Shown: piece after piece, positions 9,511 through 19,398 of the stretch
Layout of the letters: each line of letters starts with the position of its first letter
Numbering within the stretch: position 1 is the stretch's first letter
Origin: Spirosoma sp.
GTDB lineage: Bacteria; Bacteroidota; Bacteroidia; Cytophagales; Spirosomataceae
NCBI RefSeq assembly: GCF_026391055.1
Contig: NZ_JAPLET010000029.1
Coordinates: forward strand, 1-64,000
Direction: 5' to 3'
Length of the DNA: 64,000 nucleotides
Notes under the pieces: model-generated
Told to the model about the DNA's origin: nothing
Seen by the model: the letters and a program-made list of their open reading frames with translations, nothing else
The model's database searches: none
Translations under genes and position numbers: made by a program

Positions 9511-12279
9511 CTATTCTTTGGTGACTACTTTATCGAGGTTTAGCAGCACGTTGGCCGAAACGGTCAGCGCGGCCAGTTCCGGCGATTTTGCGCTTGCGTA
9601 AGGCAGGATGTCATTCACCTCGGCAGGGGAGGCTTTAAACGTAGACAAGGCATCAGTATAGGTAGCCAGCAGTACCGTCAGCTTTCTATCCTCGATTGGC
9701 TGGAAGGTGAGCATCCGGTACCCCTCGCGCAACTGTTGCGCCGGTGTTGTCCCCCTTCGCTGCATGGTAGAAGCCAGTTTTTGGGCAGCTTCCAGGTACA
9801 CCGGATCATTGAGCGTGACCAAAGCCTGCAACGGGGTGTTGGTAGCTATTCGTCTCGACTGGCAGAACTCGCGGCTGGGGGCATCGAAGGTCGTCATGGA
9901 CGGGTAGGGGGCCGTGCGTTTCCAGTAAGTATAAATGGCGCGTCGGTAGCGGTCTTCGCCCGTACTGGTTACCCAACTCTCGCCATTATAAGGCGATTGC
10001 CAGATTTTATCCGGTTGCGGAGGCATCACGCTCGGTCCGTATTGTTTATAAGAGAGCAGCCCGCTACAGGCCAGGGCCTGATCGCGCACCTGCTCCGCAC
10101 TCAGCCGCACCCGGGGGCCGCGCGACAGCCAGCGATTGGATGGATCTTTCTCTGTCTTTTCCTTCGTGCTTTCCGACCGCTGTCGATACGTGGCCGACAG
10201 CACCATTCGGCGGAGGAGTTTCTTTACCTGCCAGTGGTCCTGTTCCATGAACTGCACGGCCAGCCAGTCCAGCAGTGCCTGATGAGTCGGTTCGCTTCCC
10301 TGCGACCCAAAATCTTCCAGCGTTTCGACAATGCCCCGTCCGAAAAGCTGCTCCCAAAAACGGTTTACGATAACGCGCGCAGTGAGGGCATTATTCCGAC
10401 TAACAATCCATTTGGCCAGCCCAAGCCGATTGTTCGGGTAGCCAGCGGGCACCGGGGCCAGTAGCCGGGGTACTCCCGGTTTAACCTCAGCGCCTTTAAC
10501 CATCCAGTTGCCCCGCACGAAAACATGGGTTTTGCGGGCAAAGTCCCCGTGGCCCTCCCAAATCACCGGCATGCTCTCGGCAGGTCTGACCAGAGTCATG
10601 GCATAGTCGGCGACTACCTTCGCATAGTTCGGCTGACCAGCGCCCGGCAAGGGTTTTTGGAAAGAAATCCAGTTTATCTGAACCCATTCCCTAGGAGATG
10701 CAGGGCTTTGCAGCGAAAGGTAGACATCATGTTTTCCCCAAACGGAGACAATCGGTGCTATCAGGACCGTATCACGGGCAGCTAGGTTGAGGGTTGTCAG
10801 TACCGGGCCGTTCAGCTTGTCGAGATGCAGCGTCAAAACGGCATTTTTTGCTTTTGTGCTTACGTTCAAAACAACGCTGGCAGTCCCTGACAGGTTAACC
10901 TGCGGAATCCGGGCATTGCCCTTGTCTTTAACGCCATAATACGAGATTAGCAAGGCGGTCGATGCGTCTCCTTTGATAAAAGAATGGGCATTGATTTTGG
11001 GTTCTAAGACCCGCATGAACTGCGTTTTTTCGACCAGTTGCTCCGGTTCATACCGACTGATCCACTGTTTAATTCGCTCGACCCGCGCGGAATCCTCCCC
11101 TTTGTAAAAGCGCAGTTTCGGCCACTCATCCCATAGGTCTTCGTCCCGGGAATTGTTGAAGTAGGCCATGTATTTGTAATAATCTTCGTGCGGTATGGGG
11201 TCGTAGGGGTGGCTGTGGCACTGAACGCAGGCAAATGTAGTACCCTGCCATACCTCCCAAGTCGTGTTTACACGGTCGATTTGGGCGGCCACCCGAAATT
11301 CTTCGTCATTGGTGCCGCCTTCATTATTAGTCATGGTGTTGCGGTGAAAGCCCGTAGCAATCAGGTTTTCTTCTGCTGGAAAACCGCCTGTATCATTCGT
11401 CAGCAAATCGCCCGCCAGTTGCTCAATCGTAAAGCGGTCGAAGGGCTTATCCTGGTTAAATGATTTTATGACGTAATCCCGATAAGGCCACATGGTTCGA
11501 CCACCGTCGCTTTCGTACCCTTTCGTATCGGCATACCGGGCCAGATCCATCCACATGGCCGTCCATCGTTCCCCATAAGCTGGCGATTGCAGGAGCCGGT
11601 CAACAACGGTTTCATAAGCATGATTGGACGTATCCAGCTCAAAATTCCGGACTTCGCTCTCTGTTGGTGGCAGACCGGTCAGGTCCAAACTCACACGCCG
11701 GATGAGCGTCGCCCTAGATGCTTCGGGTGAGAACGACAACCCTTTTTCGGTTAGTTTTTCGACGACAAAGCGGTCGATTTCATTTTCAACCCAGTTAATG
11801 GCAGGAGTATTTAAAAGACCGAACCCATTACTAAGGGTTCGTAAAGAAGGAACATCGGGTTCGTCAACTCGTTTGTAAGCCCAGTGCGTTTCCCAGTGGG
11901 CTCCCTCATTAATCCATTGTTTTAGAATGGTTACCTCCTCCTCGTTCAGCGGTGTCCCATGCTTGGGCATTCTCTCGTCCGGATCGTCGGATTGTATACG
12001 GCGGATTAGTTCACTGGCATCGGCATCTCCACGTACCACTGGAATCTTCCCTGATTTACCCGGTTGGGTCAGTTCGTGTTCAAAGAGAAAACTAACATTT
12101 CCGGCTTTTTTTACGCCCCCATGACAACTCAGGCAATGCTTGTTGAGGATTGGCTTTACGTCTGCGTTGTAGTCTACCCGATGACCAAACCAGGGTGGAG
12201 ACCAGGTTAAGTAGGTAATGACAACGGCCGCTATGCCTACACAAATGCCGAGGTGTTTGGTCATGATCTCGTCGGTCAA
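9511..12279 (-). CDS. PSD1 / planctomycete cytochrome c domain protein (DUF1549-DUF1553)
   Basis: 922 residues. Order: an N-terminal membrane anchor (about 10-27); a PSCyt1 c-type haem motif (CLSCH, Cys49-Cys52-His53); DUF1549 (about 155-360) containing a second CVQCH motif near 350; a beta-rich, possibly carbohydrate-binding part (about 430-570); and DUF1553/PSD1 (about 620-890) with NRFWEQLFGRGIVET and LSATYRQ signatures. It is predicted to be a haem-bearing periplasmic, inner-membrane-anchored protein. It is first in a two-gene operon with the DUF1501 gene. The architecture is full length and all haem ligands are present. Confidence 0.9.
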   Translation of the reverse strand: MTDEIMTKHLGICVGIAAVVITYLTWSPPWFGHRVDYNADVKPILNKHCLSCHGGVKKAGNVSFLFEHELTQPGKSGKIPVVRGDADASELIRRIQSDDPDERMPKHGTPLNEEEVTILKQWINEGAHWETHWAYKRVDEPDVPSLRTLSNGFGLLNTPAINWVENEIDRFVVEKLTEKGLSFSPEASRATLIRRVSLDLTGLPPTESEVRNFELDTSNHAYETVVDRLLQSPAYGERWTAMWMDLARYADTKGYESDGGRTMWPYRDYVIKSFNQDKPFDRFTIEQLAGDLLTNDTGGFPAEENLIATGFHRNTMTNNEGGTNDEEFRVAAQIDRVNTTWEVWQGTTFACVQCHSHPYDPIPHEDYYKYMAYFNNSRDEDLWDEWPKLRFYKGEDSARVERIKQWISRYEPEQLVEKTQFMRVLEPKINAHSFIKGDASTALLISYYGVKDKGNARIPQVNLSGTASVVLNVSTKAKNAVLTLHLDKLNGPVLTTLNLAARDTVLIAPIVSVWGKHDVYLSLQSPASPREWVQINWISFQKPLPGAGQPNYAKVVADYAMTLVRPAESMPVIWEGHGDFARKTHVFVRGNWMVKGAEVKPGVPRLLAPVPAGYPNNRLGLAKWIVSRNNALTARVIVNRFWEQLFGRGIVETLEDFGSQGSEPTHQALLDWLAVQFMEQDHWQVKKLLRRMVLSATYRQRSESTKEKTEKDPSNRWLSRGPRVRLSAEQVRDQALACSGLLSYKQYGPSVMPPQPDKIWQSPYNGESWVTSTGEDRYRRAIYTYWKRTAPYPSMTTFDAPSREFCQSRRIATNTPLQALVTLNDPVYLEAAQKLASTMQRRGTTPAQQLREGYRMLTFQPIEDRKLTVLLATYTDALSTFKASPAEVNDILPYASAKSPELAALTVSANVLLNLDKVVTKE

Positions 12280-12483
12280 TTAGTTCCTGTCCTACCGGCA
12301 GACAGCGCTGCCGTATGTTCTATTGAGAATCAGCCGTAAATATCAACGTTCTCGTGGTCTGGCATTGGTATAAACTGCCCGCCGACCTGCGTATACACGC
12401 TACATTCTGGGAAAATGACGCATATGCACAGGTCGGCAGGTAGTCTCGTAATTTATAAAGTCAACTGTTGAAGAACAAGTCGT

Positions 12484-13938
12484 TTAGCTGTTGTAAGCCG
12501 TCGATACTGTGTTGCCGCCTTCGCCCGTCCAGTTCGTATGAAAAAACTGCCCGCGTGGTTTGTCGATCCGTTCGTAGGTATGGGCACCGAAGTAATCCCG
12601 TTGGGCCTGCAACAGATTGGCGGGTAGCCATTCGCTGCGGAAGCCATCCAGATAACACAGTGCCGAAGTCAGCGAAGGGGCCGGAATACCATTGATCAGA
12701 GCCGCAGCACACACCCGACGCCAGCCATCCTGTGCCAATTCTACTTTCTGTTTGAAGAAATCGTCGAGCAGCAGATGCGCAAGTGCCGAATTGTTGTCAA
12801 AGGCTTTTTTGATGTCTCCCAGAAACGCAGAGCGGATAATACAGCCACCCCGCCACATCAGGGCAATGCCGCCATAATCCAGTTGCCAGCCATACTCTTT
12901 AGCGGCTTCCATCAATAAGTTGTAGCCTTGTGCGTACGAGATAAGCTTGGCACCGTATAGCGCCATTTTCAAATCGTTTAGCATGGCCTGCTTATCACCA
13001 CTAAACTCGGGTTTTGGCCCACTGATTAGTTTTGATGCCTCTACCCGCATATCTTTTTGGGCCGATAAAAAGCGAGCAAACACCGACTCTCCGATCAATG
13101 TAAGCGGAACGCCTAGATCGAGAGCCGCCGAACCCGTCCATTTACCTGTACCTTTTTGTCCGGCTTTATCCAGAATTTTATCAATCATGGGGCTGCCGTC
13201 CTCGTCTTTATACGCCATGATGTCGGCAGTGATTTCGATCAGATAGGAGTCCAGTTCTTCGGTATTCCATTTGGTAAATACTTCATGCATTTCATCCGCG
13301 CTCATGCCCAGCAGATCTTTCATGATCTGATAGGCTTCGCCAATAATCTGCATGTCGCCATACTCGATACCATTGTGGACCATTTTTACGAAGTGTCCGG
13401 CCCCGTCGCTGCCTACCCAGTCGCAGCAGGGCACACCGTTGTCGACTTTGGCGGCAATCGACTGGAAAATATCTTTTACAAAAGGCCATGCCTGGGCACT
13501 TCCTCCGGGCATCATTGATGGGCCGTGTAAGGCACCAATCTCCCCACCGGAAACCCCCGTTCCTACATATAGAAACCCTTTGCTTTCTACATAGTGGGTT
13601 CGGCGGATGGTGTCCGGGAAATAGGAGTTGCCCCCATCAATAATTATATCGCCCGGCTCAAGATGCGGAATGATCTGGTCAATAAAATCATCCACAGGCT
13701 GACCAGCTTTTACCAGCATCATCACCTTGCGCGGTCTTTCCAGCGATGCGACCAGCTCTTCAATAGAGTGGGCACCGATAAAGTTTTTGCCGGCTCCTCT
13801 GCCGTTTATAAAGTTGTCGACTTTCTCAACCGTTCGGTTGTAAACGGCTACGGTGTACCCTTTGCTTTCCATGTTGAGTACAAGGTTTTCACCCATCACG
13901 GCAAGACCAATTAGGCCGATGTCTGCAGTTTTTGTCAT
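12484..13938 (-). CDS. gnd: 6-phosphogluconate dehydrogenase (decarboxylating)
   Basis: 484 residues, the normal length for the NADP-dependent long form. The N-terminal Rossmann motif GLAVMGENL (about 10-18) and the following NRT match the family. The catalytic region KMVHNGIEYGDMQ contains the conserved Lys and His-Asn-Gly. The substrate-binding C-terminal part (GKWTGSAALDLGVPLTLI and YFGAHTYERID) is complete. It converts 6-phosphogluconate to ribulose-5-phosphate, CO2 and NADPH in the pentose phosphate pathway. It stands alone: a 204-bp gap separates it from the DUF1553 gene and a 579-bp gap lies upstream. Confidence 0.97.
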   Translation of the reverse strand: MTKTADIGLIGLAVMGENLVLNMESKGYTVAVYNRTVEKVDNFINGRGAGKNFIGAHSIEELVASLERPRKVMMLVKAGQPVDDFIDQIIPHLEPGDIIIDGGNSYFPDTIRRTHYVESKGFLYVGTGVSGGEIGALHGPSMMPGGSAQAWPFVKDIFQSIAAKVDNGVPCCDWVGSDGAGHFVKMVHNGIEYGDMQIIGEAYQIMKDLLGMSADEMHEVFTKWNTEELDSYLIEITADIMAYKDEDGSPMIDKILDKAGQKGTGKWTGSAALDLGVPLTLIGESVFARFLSAQKDMRVEASKLISGPKPEFSGDKQAMLNDLKMALYGAKLISYAQGYNLLMEAAKEYGWQLDYGGIALMWRGGCIIRSAFLGDIKKAFDNNSALAHLLLDDFFKQKVELAQDGWRRVCAAALINGIPAPSLTSALCYLDGFRSEWLPANLLQAQRDYFGAHTYERIDKPRGQFFHTNWTGEGGNTVSTAYNS

Positions 13939-14517
13939 TACGTGAAATCTACTAATTATAAGTTGTATTGGTTTGGTTTAAGTAAGTATCGCCTATGGCT
14001 GCCCTACTCATTTCTAAAGGTCGTATCGCTTTGCTGCTGGTTGTCAGGAGGTCTGCTGCTTTCGTGGCATTTTCTGTGCAAATCGAGACGAAACGAACGC
14101 TAAGATAATGCCCTCCACCGCCGACATACAAGGGCCTGAAGTTTTCGGGACGTAGTAAGTTATACGTTCAATCGGCTCAGGGGTTGTCCCAACTCCCCGT
14201 TATTCAAGCTGTTTCGTAGGCTAATCTATGAGAATGAGCCTATTAAGTTCTTGATCGTTAATGAGTTGTTTATTTTCTGTTCGTATCCCTACCGGGAGGT
14301 ACCACCTCACCAACCTGCGCTGTTCTAATGCTCGGGCGCTATGAGTTCATAAAAAGGAGGAAAGCAGGTCCCTTTCTCACGGAAGGCTATTCGGGAAGAA
14401 AGTTAAAAGCCAGCAGGTTCCCGGCTGTCATCATCAGTTAACTCAAGCATAAACAGCCTGACAAAGTCAACATACTGTTTTTATATGCGCAAAACCGAAA
14501 ATAGCCTGTGGTAAAAG
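13939..14517. other. 579-bp intergenic region upstream of gnd
   Basis: The gnd promoter should lie close to 13940-14000, which is the AT-rich part. The remaining stretch up to the end of the 760-residue gene contains no ORF with recognisable content, no clear hairpin and no tRNA. It may mark the boundary between housekeeping chromosome and the accessory region to the right (inference). Confidence 0.4.
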
Positions 14518-16800
14518 TCAATTGCCAACGATAGAAATATTTTTTTCGAAACAGAAAAGCTTTAAGCTTGTGTACCATTTGGCATATTCTTCACGGGGAC
14601 GTACGGCTTCATGCACTTCTTTTATAGCAGTTAAGGCATATTGTAATTTGCTTTGATTGGGCTCCCCACGCATGACCGAACTACAGTATTCCTGATACTC
14701 CAGAAACGATTCAACATACTTATATTCAGGTTGCTGATCATACCCTGAACCTTCAAACTCCTTTAATTCAGTAATGATGTTACGGCTATTAGTTAGCTTA
14801 TTTTCATCTTGGCTAATGGCATATAAATAAGCAAAAGCAACAATAATACCGGTCATTAGAGCCGCTTTTGTTTTTATAAGGACAATATTATCCGGTTCTT
14901 CAACAAGTAAGAGGTTATAGTTTGTAAGTGCCTTAAAAGCACTTTCGAGGCCTTGCTCCAGATGTAGTTTCGCGTTCATCGTATCCCCTTCAAGATTGGT
15001 ACTTGTTGTAGGGATATAGTCTCTGAATTTACAATAATGATACAGGAATAGTCCGTGTGAAAACCGTGGATCTTCGGGGTATGAAGCAATGCCCTTATGA
15101 GCATAATATTCTGATTTTTTGTAGTCTAAATTTCTACGGCATACCCAGCACAAGAGGTAATAATAGTCGCCTAACAGCTCTTTGTGGTTGCTGTCATTCT
15201 CTATTAGAGGAAGCTGTTTTTCCGCAACGTTAATAACCACAAATTCTGGCGTTATAACAAGCCCTTTTTTTCGGTCAGTCGGGATAATAATATTTAACAG
15301 ACAGCGAACCAGAATATCTTCCGGACCGGGTTTCCCCTGGGCGTTAAATGATTCCTGTACATTGCTGATAATTAATTCTCTGATTTTTTCCTCCAGAAAT
15401 TCTTCTTTATCCTGTAAAGACTCAACTTCATCAATAATGTACTGCGTAACGATTTTTTTGATTAGTTCTTTCTGATCTCCTCCGTTTTTAAAAAGCAGTG
15501 GGAGGTGATGCCCCGTTCCAAATACGTAGTCGTTTCCGCGCTGGATAAGAAAAGAAGGTTTATCTTTAGCATGAGGCTTGCTCCTAAGCCATTTATTGTA
15601 ATGTTGGTGAAACTCCAGTTCGAAATCTATTGTGCCAAGTATTCCCTTTGACGTATCTTCCAGTGCATCGACACCTTTAATAAATACCTGTTCCTGTAGT
15701 TCTTTAAAAAGTTTAGATAAGTGTCGGTAATTACCCTCCGCTTCATTCAGGCGGTTAAATAGACGCTCAAAATCCTTAAGCTGTTTCAATAAATTTTCAT
15801 GCGCGTAGCGATTCCGTAAAATATTGATACGCTCATTAAATGCTTCTTCAAACTCGGTAGCTATGGCTTTGTCGCTATCACTTACTCTCTTTGATACAAT
15901 TTTCCTTATTTCGACTAAAGTAGCCTTGATATCGTTGTCCTCACGTAACAACGTCTGTATGAATATTTGCGCTGACGTTCTGTGGAAATGAAACGCCTTT
16001 TTGCCGATAACTGGATAATCAATTATGTTGATATCATCGTTGAAATAAACATCCCGTGACGTATCCGTAGAAGAAAGGAAAAGCAACAGGTACTTTTCCT
16101 GATTTTCAATAAGTGTATTGTTGATTTGACAAATCCTGTCAATGGCCTTACAGTCTGCCTCAATAGCGACTTTTCTGTTGTCACGCTTTTTACTAAAGGC
16201 TTTCATAAGTCGCTCAACCACCGCTTCCCGGCTGTTCTTCGACATTTCGAAAGCATACTCTATTGGTTTTAAGGCAGCAAATTCGCTAACGATGCGGTCA
16301 AATTCTTCGTAATTAACGATCAGCTTTTCGCCAACAAACGAATTATAGCGTTGGGCTCCCTGCTGCAAAACACCAGAAGCGGCAGAGATAAGTAAGCCAA
16401 AGTCATTCTTTATATCTTTGCCACTATTACTAAATAAATAATCAGAAAAAGTTTTATAGTCGTTATGAAATTTAATTCGTTTAAATAGATTTTCAATGAT
16501 TTTATTTCGTAACTCCCGCAGCTCATCCTGATATTCATCCAGTAGTAAGAAGATATTATTGGTATCGAAAAAACGTGAAAGTGCTATGAATTGGTCCGAG
16601 ATATAAGAAACGGAGTAGCCATCTTTAGTATACCCGTTTTCGGTGAGAGTACTGTCTATTCCAAACGGATAGCAGTACTTACTAATTTCATGGAGGTCAG
16701 GCGTACAATAAAAGCTATAACCTTGCTGCTCTAATTCTTCCTGATGAATTAAATCGTCTATTTGCCGTATCGTTAATGTTTCGAATATGGAGTCCCGCAT
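14518..16800 (-). CDS. Unrecognised 760-residue protein, third gene of a putative defence operon
   Basis: I do not recognise the family. The protein is soluble, has no signal peptide or membrane segment, and is rich in charged helices. The N-terminal 120 residues contain a short alpha/beta-like part (YSFYCTPDLHEISKYCYPFGI). The middle (about 300-400) looks coiled-coil. The C-terminal third (about 540-740) has helical repeats resembling TPRs. No P-loop, nuclease or HTH motif was found by eye. It is 49 nt downstream of the 307-residue gene and is probably co-transcribed with the two genes before it. The neighbouring HsdR remnant and integrated elements make a conflict-related role plausible, but that is inference. 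Confidence 0.75.
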   Translation of the reverse strand: MRDSIFETLTIRQIDDLIHQEELEQQGYSFYCTPDLHEISKYCYPFGIDSTLTENGYTKDGYSVSYISDQFIALSRFFDTNNIFLLLDEYQDELRELRNKIIENLFKRIKFHNDYKTFSDYLFSNSGKDIKNDFGLLISAASGVLQQGAQRYNSFVGEKLIVNYEEFDRIVSEFAALKPIEYAFEMSKNSREAVVERLMKAFSKKRDNRKVAIEADCKAIDRICQINNTLIENQEKYLLLFLSSTDTSRDVYFNDDINIIDYPVIGKKAFHFHRTSAQIFIQTLLREDNDIKATLVEIRKIVSKRVSDSDKAIATEFEEAFNERINILRNRYAHENLLKQLKDFERLFNRLNEAEGNYRHLSKLFKELQEQVFIKGVDALEDTSKGILGTIDFELEFHQHYNKWLRSKPHAKDKPSFLIQRGNDYVFGTGHHLPLLFKNGGDQKELIKKIVTQYIIDEVESLQDKEEFLEEKIRELIISNVQESFNAQGKPGPEDILVRCLLNIIIPTDRKKGLVITPEFVVINVAEKQLPLIENDSNHKELLGDYYYLLCWVCRRNLDYKKSEYYAHKGIASYPEDPRFSHGLFLYHYCKFRDYIPTTSTNLEGDTMNAKLHLEQGLESAFKALTNYNLLLVEEPDNIVLIKTKAALMTGIIVAFAYLYAISQDENKLTNSRNIITELKEFEGSGYDQQPEYKYVESFLEYQEYCSSVMRGEPNQSKLQYALTAIKEVHEAVRPREEYAKWYTSLKLFCFEKNISIVGN

Positions 16801-16849
16801 GTCTGGTAATAAGAAAGTAAAATGTACTTTTAGGAAATCAGTTAATTAT

Positions 16850-17773
16850 TTAACCAAGCCGTGATCTAGAGCTACTTAAAAGCAGCTTGCTCATGAACGC
16901 GGGAGGAATAATATAATCCTTTTTATGACGTCTTTGTACGCTTTTGGTAAGGTCGGATGTCTTAGACTTAATAATCAAATAGCTAAGTAATCGCTCACAA
17001 TCTTCATCAAAGTGAGAATCCTCTTCTATAGCTGAAAGCCACAGAACCGTTTCATCCGTTAGTGACTTGAAAAAATCGTTATCGTCAACATCATTTTCTG
17101 TATCGCTGAACCAATTATGGATGACTCTGGCTGATTTGTTAATGTAAGTTATTTCATCAAACGTTACCACTATCGCATCAATAATAGCCTTGTTGGTATG
17201 ATCTATATATTTACATACGTCTTCTAAAAAGAGATTGAAGTCTGGAGATGAACCATACGTTACTCGTGTACTGAAATAGCGCAAAGCCGCCTGAAAAAAA
17301 TCAGGGTCTTTCTGGTGGCGTACGTCACGTAAGAAGAGTTCTCTTAGTGCATTATCATTATCATAGTCGAAGAGAACAGTTAATAAAAGGTAATGCAGGT
17401 TTAGCTTCTGATAATATCGCTTATATAATTCTTTTCGTTCTATGATTTCATAAAATTTGTCAAAATAATGTGAAATTGAAACATCCTCAAAAAAGCGGAT
17501 TAAAAAATATAGTTCGTTAGTATAACTTTTGTTTTTTCTGTAAAAATCAAATACCTGTAAGAGAGCGCTCTCAAATATTTGTTCATCAATTTTATTCTCT
17601 TTAAGGTGTTCGTACAGATATTGTAAGTTATCCGCAGGAAATTCTGATGCCGGGAATGTGATCGCTAAGCCAAGCGGTTTACCTTCTAGAATGTTTCGGA
17701 TCAGGGTATACCAATGCTTAACAGAAGTTGCGTTGTTTTGTCCTAGAATATGTTTTGCCGATTCGTATATCAT
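16850..17773 (-). CDS. Unrecognised 307-residue helical protein, second gene of the putative defence operon
   Basis: No family recognised. The protein appears all-helical (amphipathic segments rich in Leu, Tyr, Phe and Asp/Glu), with a basic C-terminus (KSVQRRHKKDY and a Ser/Arg-rich end). It has no signal peptide or membrane segment. Its start overlaps the stop of the upstream 326-residue gene by 4 nt (ATGA), strong evidence for translational coupling and a shared function. Base composition (about 40% GC by eye) is lower than in the gnd region. Confidence 0.72.
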   Translation of the reverse strand: MIYESAKHILGQNNATSVKHWYTLIRNILEGKPLGLAITFPASEFPADNLQYLYEHLKENKIDEQIFESALLQVFDFYRKNKSYTNELYFLIRFFEDVSISHYFDKFYEIIERKELYKRYYQKLNLHYLLLTVLFDYDNDNALRELFLRDVRHQKDPDFFQAALRYFSTRVTYGSSPDFNLFLEDVCKYIDHTNKAIIDAIVVTFDEITYINKSARVIHNWFSDTENDVDDNDFFKSLTDETVLWLSAIEEDSHFDEDCERLLSYLIIKSKTSDLTKSVQRRHKKDYIIPPAFMSKLLLSSSRSRLG

Positions 17774-18750
17774 ACAGTTTTAAATCTTTTCAGCCCTTCA
17801 TCAATTAGTCCGTCCCGGTTATCATGCGTACTCAGGCCTTTAACTGGCCCGCTAATCTTATGCAAAATAATTTGCTTTTTCTTGTCGTCAGTATCAACGT
17901 TTATTACATCGATTATGCGTTCGAAACCTTGATTTTTATGATTTTTAGCCCGAAGCGAGAAGGTGCGGCCCCAGCCATCCATATTACCATACGAAAGAAA
18001 GGGGCTATACGGCACATCTTCTGGTGAGCCATCCGCCTTTTTAATTTTTATCGTTGTATTCCATGTGGCCTGGGCTGTGGTTGACTGGTATGCCGTAGGA
18101 ATTAAGCCAGACGGAAGCTCCAGGTACATCAACTCGGTGCCATCATGACTCAAATGCCGTAAGCCAAGTAAATCTACCAGTATTGTTGCGGCTTCATCGC
18201 CGTGAACCGTAAGGATGCCCTCCACCCACTCACATGGGGCCAGCCAAAAAACACTGGGCTTTGGCTTTTTTATGTGCGTATCGGTGTAACCCCTTGCCAG
18301 CAGGTTATCGACAGGTAGTTTTCTGTAGCTACTACTGTATGTTTTCCATTTGCTAGTTGTGGGGGACGGAAAGGTATAGTATTTGTCCACGTCTTCCTTT
18401 TTCATGATGGTGGCATACTTCTGGCAGTTAGCTCGTATATGCGTGTTGTTCGTATAGCCAGAGAATAGGGGCCCTTCAGTATGAACTATAGCCTTAATCG
18501 CATCCTGAAATTGGGTAAAGAATTGATCCACCGGTTGCTTTACATCGACTTTGTACAAGAGCGATTCGTAGCGCTCTATTGGCAGCGAGCCGTGATATAA
18601 ATCAATAGCCATACATAACAAGAGTTGATACGTTAAGGGCTTATCTTCGGCAACCAGTAGCTTAAGGATTTTTTTGATGTGTCGTTGAACAGGGGCGGGG
18701 GAAAGGCTGAACTGACTAGCAATAAAATCTTTTACAGTTTCTTTATTCAT
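17770..18750 (-). CDS. Unrecognised 326-residue protein, first gene of the putative defence operon
   Basis: No family recognised. The N-terminal 90 residues are helical (SLSPAPVQRHIKKILKLLV), possibly a small DNA- or protein-binding bundle. The remainder looks alpha/beta with a beta-rich C-terminus (TWNTTIKIKK, GWGRTFSLRAK, RIIDVINVD). There is no membrane segment. It opens the three-gene unit and overlaps the next gene by 4 nt. The promoter should be in the AT-rich 18751-18985 gap. Presence of all three genes together in other genomes would be the key test of a system. Confidence 0.72.
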   Translation of the reverse strand: MNKETVKDFIASQFSLSPAPVQRHIKKILKLLVAEDKPLTYQLLLCMAIDLYHGSLPIERYESLLYKVDVKQPVDQFFTQFQDAIKAIVHTEGPLFSGYTNNTHIRANCQKYATIMKKEDVDKYYTFPSPTTSKWKTYSSSYRKLPVDNLLARGYTDTHIKKPKPSVFWLAPCEWVEGILTVHGDEAATILVDLLGLRHLSHDGTELMYLELPSGLIPTAYQSTTAQATWNTTIKIKKADGSPEDVPYSPFLSYGNMDGWGRTFSLRAKNHKNQGFERIIDVINVDTDDKKKQIILHKISGPVKGLSTHDNRDGLIDEGLKRFKTV

Positions 18751-18985
18751 GAAGATGTGGTTATTAGAAACAACTTCTGACTAATTTTCAACTGTAAATT
18801 TAATTGAACAAATAGATAATCAAAGTACTATTTAATATTCTAAGTCGCTGGTTGAAAGGTATTTAAGTGACATATTAACATGCTTATGGTTATTGCATGT
18901 CAGAGGCTGATGCTACCACGGAAGGAACGCTTTTCTTCTTCATTTTAGCTTATTATCATAGTAAGCGAGTTGGTAGATGTACTTT

Positions 18986-19231
18986 TTAGGCAGTCGCTCT
19001 GGCGTTGCTGTTGTCAATGATCTGGACTAGCTGAACGGTCTTGCCACTAAAGAGATTCGATACACCCGAACTGTCAATATTGGTGAAGGGTTGACGATAC
19101 AGGACTTTCTTTTCGATAACGCCGTTCTCAGCCAAGTAGTGAGTGAGTGTATTGATAAATTCAATCTGTACGGCTGACATCGATCCGTTATCGAGGAGAG
19201 CTGAGAAGGCCGATTTACAAAGCAAGGGCAA
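18986..19231 (-). pseudogene. hsdR: C-terminal remnant of type I restriction enzyme HsdR
   Basis: About 70 residues match the extreme C-terminus of EcoEI-type HsdR: an 'x-Q-x-x-F-I-x-x-L-T-x-Y-L-x-x-N-G' helix, then LYRQPFTNID, a GVSNLF box, and the natural ending LVQIIDNSNA. Intact HsdR is about 800-1000 residues, so the nuclease and translocase domains are gone. No hsdM or hsdS is present nearby. The fragment ends with a normal stop, and the upstream side runs into unrelated sequence near 19231-19290. It shows that a restriction locus was replaced or deleted here. Confidence 0.75.
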
Positions 19232-19357
19232 GCAATGTTATAGCGGATGAAATAGACGGAGATACCGAAAAATTCCAGCCTAATCAATCTTGTTGAAAAT
19301 AGACTACTATATTAGATAAGAGGTCGTTTATGTATCAAATTGTGTTCAATGTAAATA

Positions 19358-19391
19358 AAAAAGCACTCACAATTTAACGTAAGTGCTTTTT
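19358..19391. terminator. Bidirectional-type terminator left of the integrated element
   Basis: An A5-GCACT(c)AC / GT(a)AGTGC-T5 stem encloses an 8-nt loop. The T-run on one strand and A-run on the other let it work in both directions. It lies 8 nt before the candidate left attachment core. From 19412 to 19806 there is only AT-rich sequence, taken as the upstream region of the KAP gene. Confidence 0.7.
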
Positions 19392-19398
19392 CTATATG

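Noticed and set aside
9736..10464. 242-residue plus-strand ORF
   Set aside because: It lies antisense to the DUF1553 gene, whose domains are unmistakable; composition is Arg/His/Pro-rich as expected for a shadow frame.
12363..12440. Inverted repeat GCCGACCTG / CAGGTCGGC upstream of the DUF1553 gene
   Set aside because: The loop is over 40 nt and no T-run follows, so neither a terminator nor a mobile-element end can be supported.
13939..14517. Possible insertion-sequence remnant
   Set aside because: No terminal inverted repeats, target duplication or transposase fragment could be identified.
19027..19287. 86-residue minus-strand ORF
   Set aside because: It overlaps the HsdR remnant in another frame and shows no protein-like pattern; the HsdR match decides the frame.
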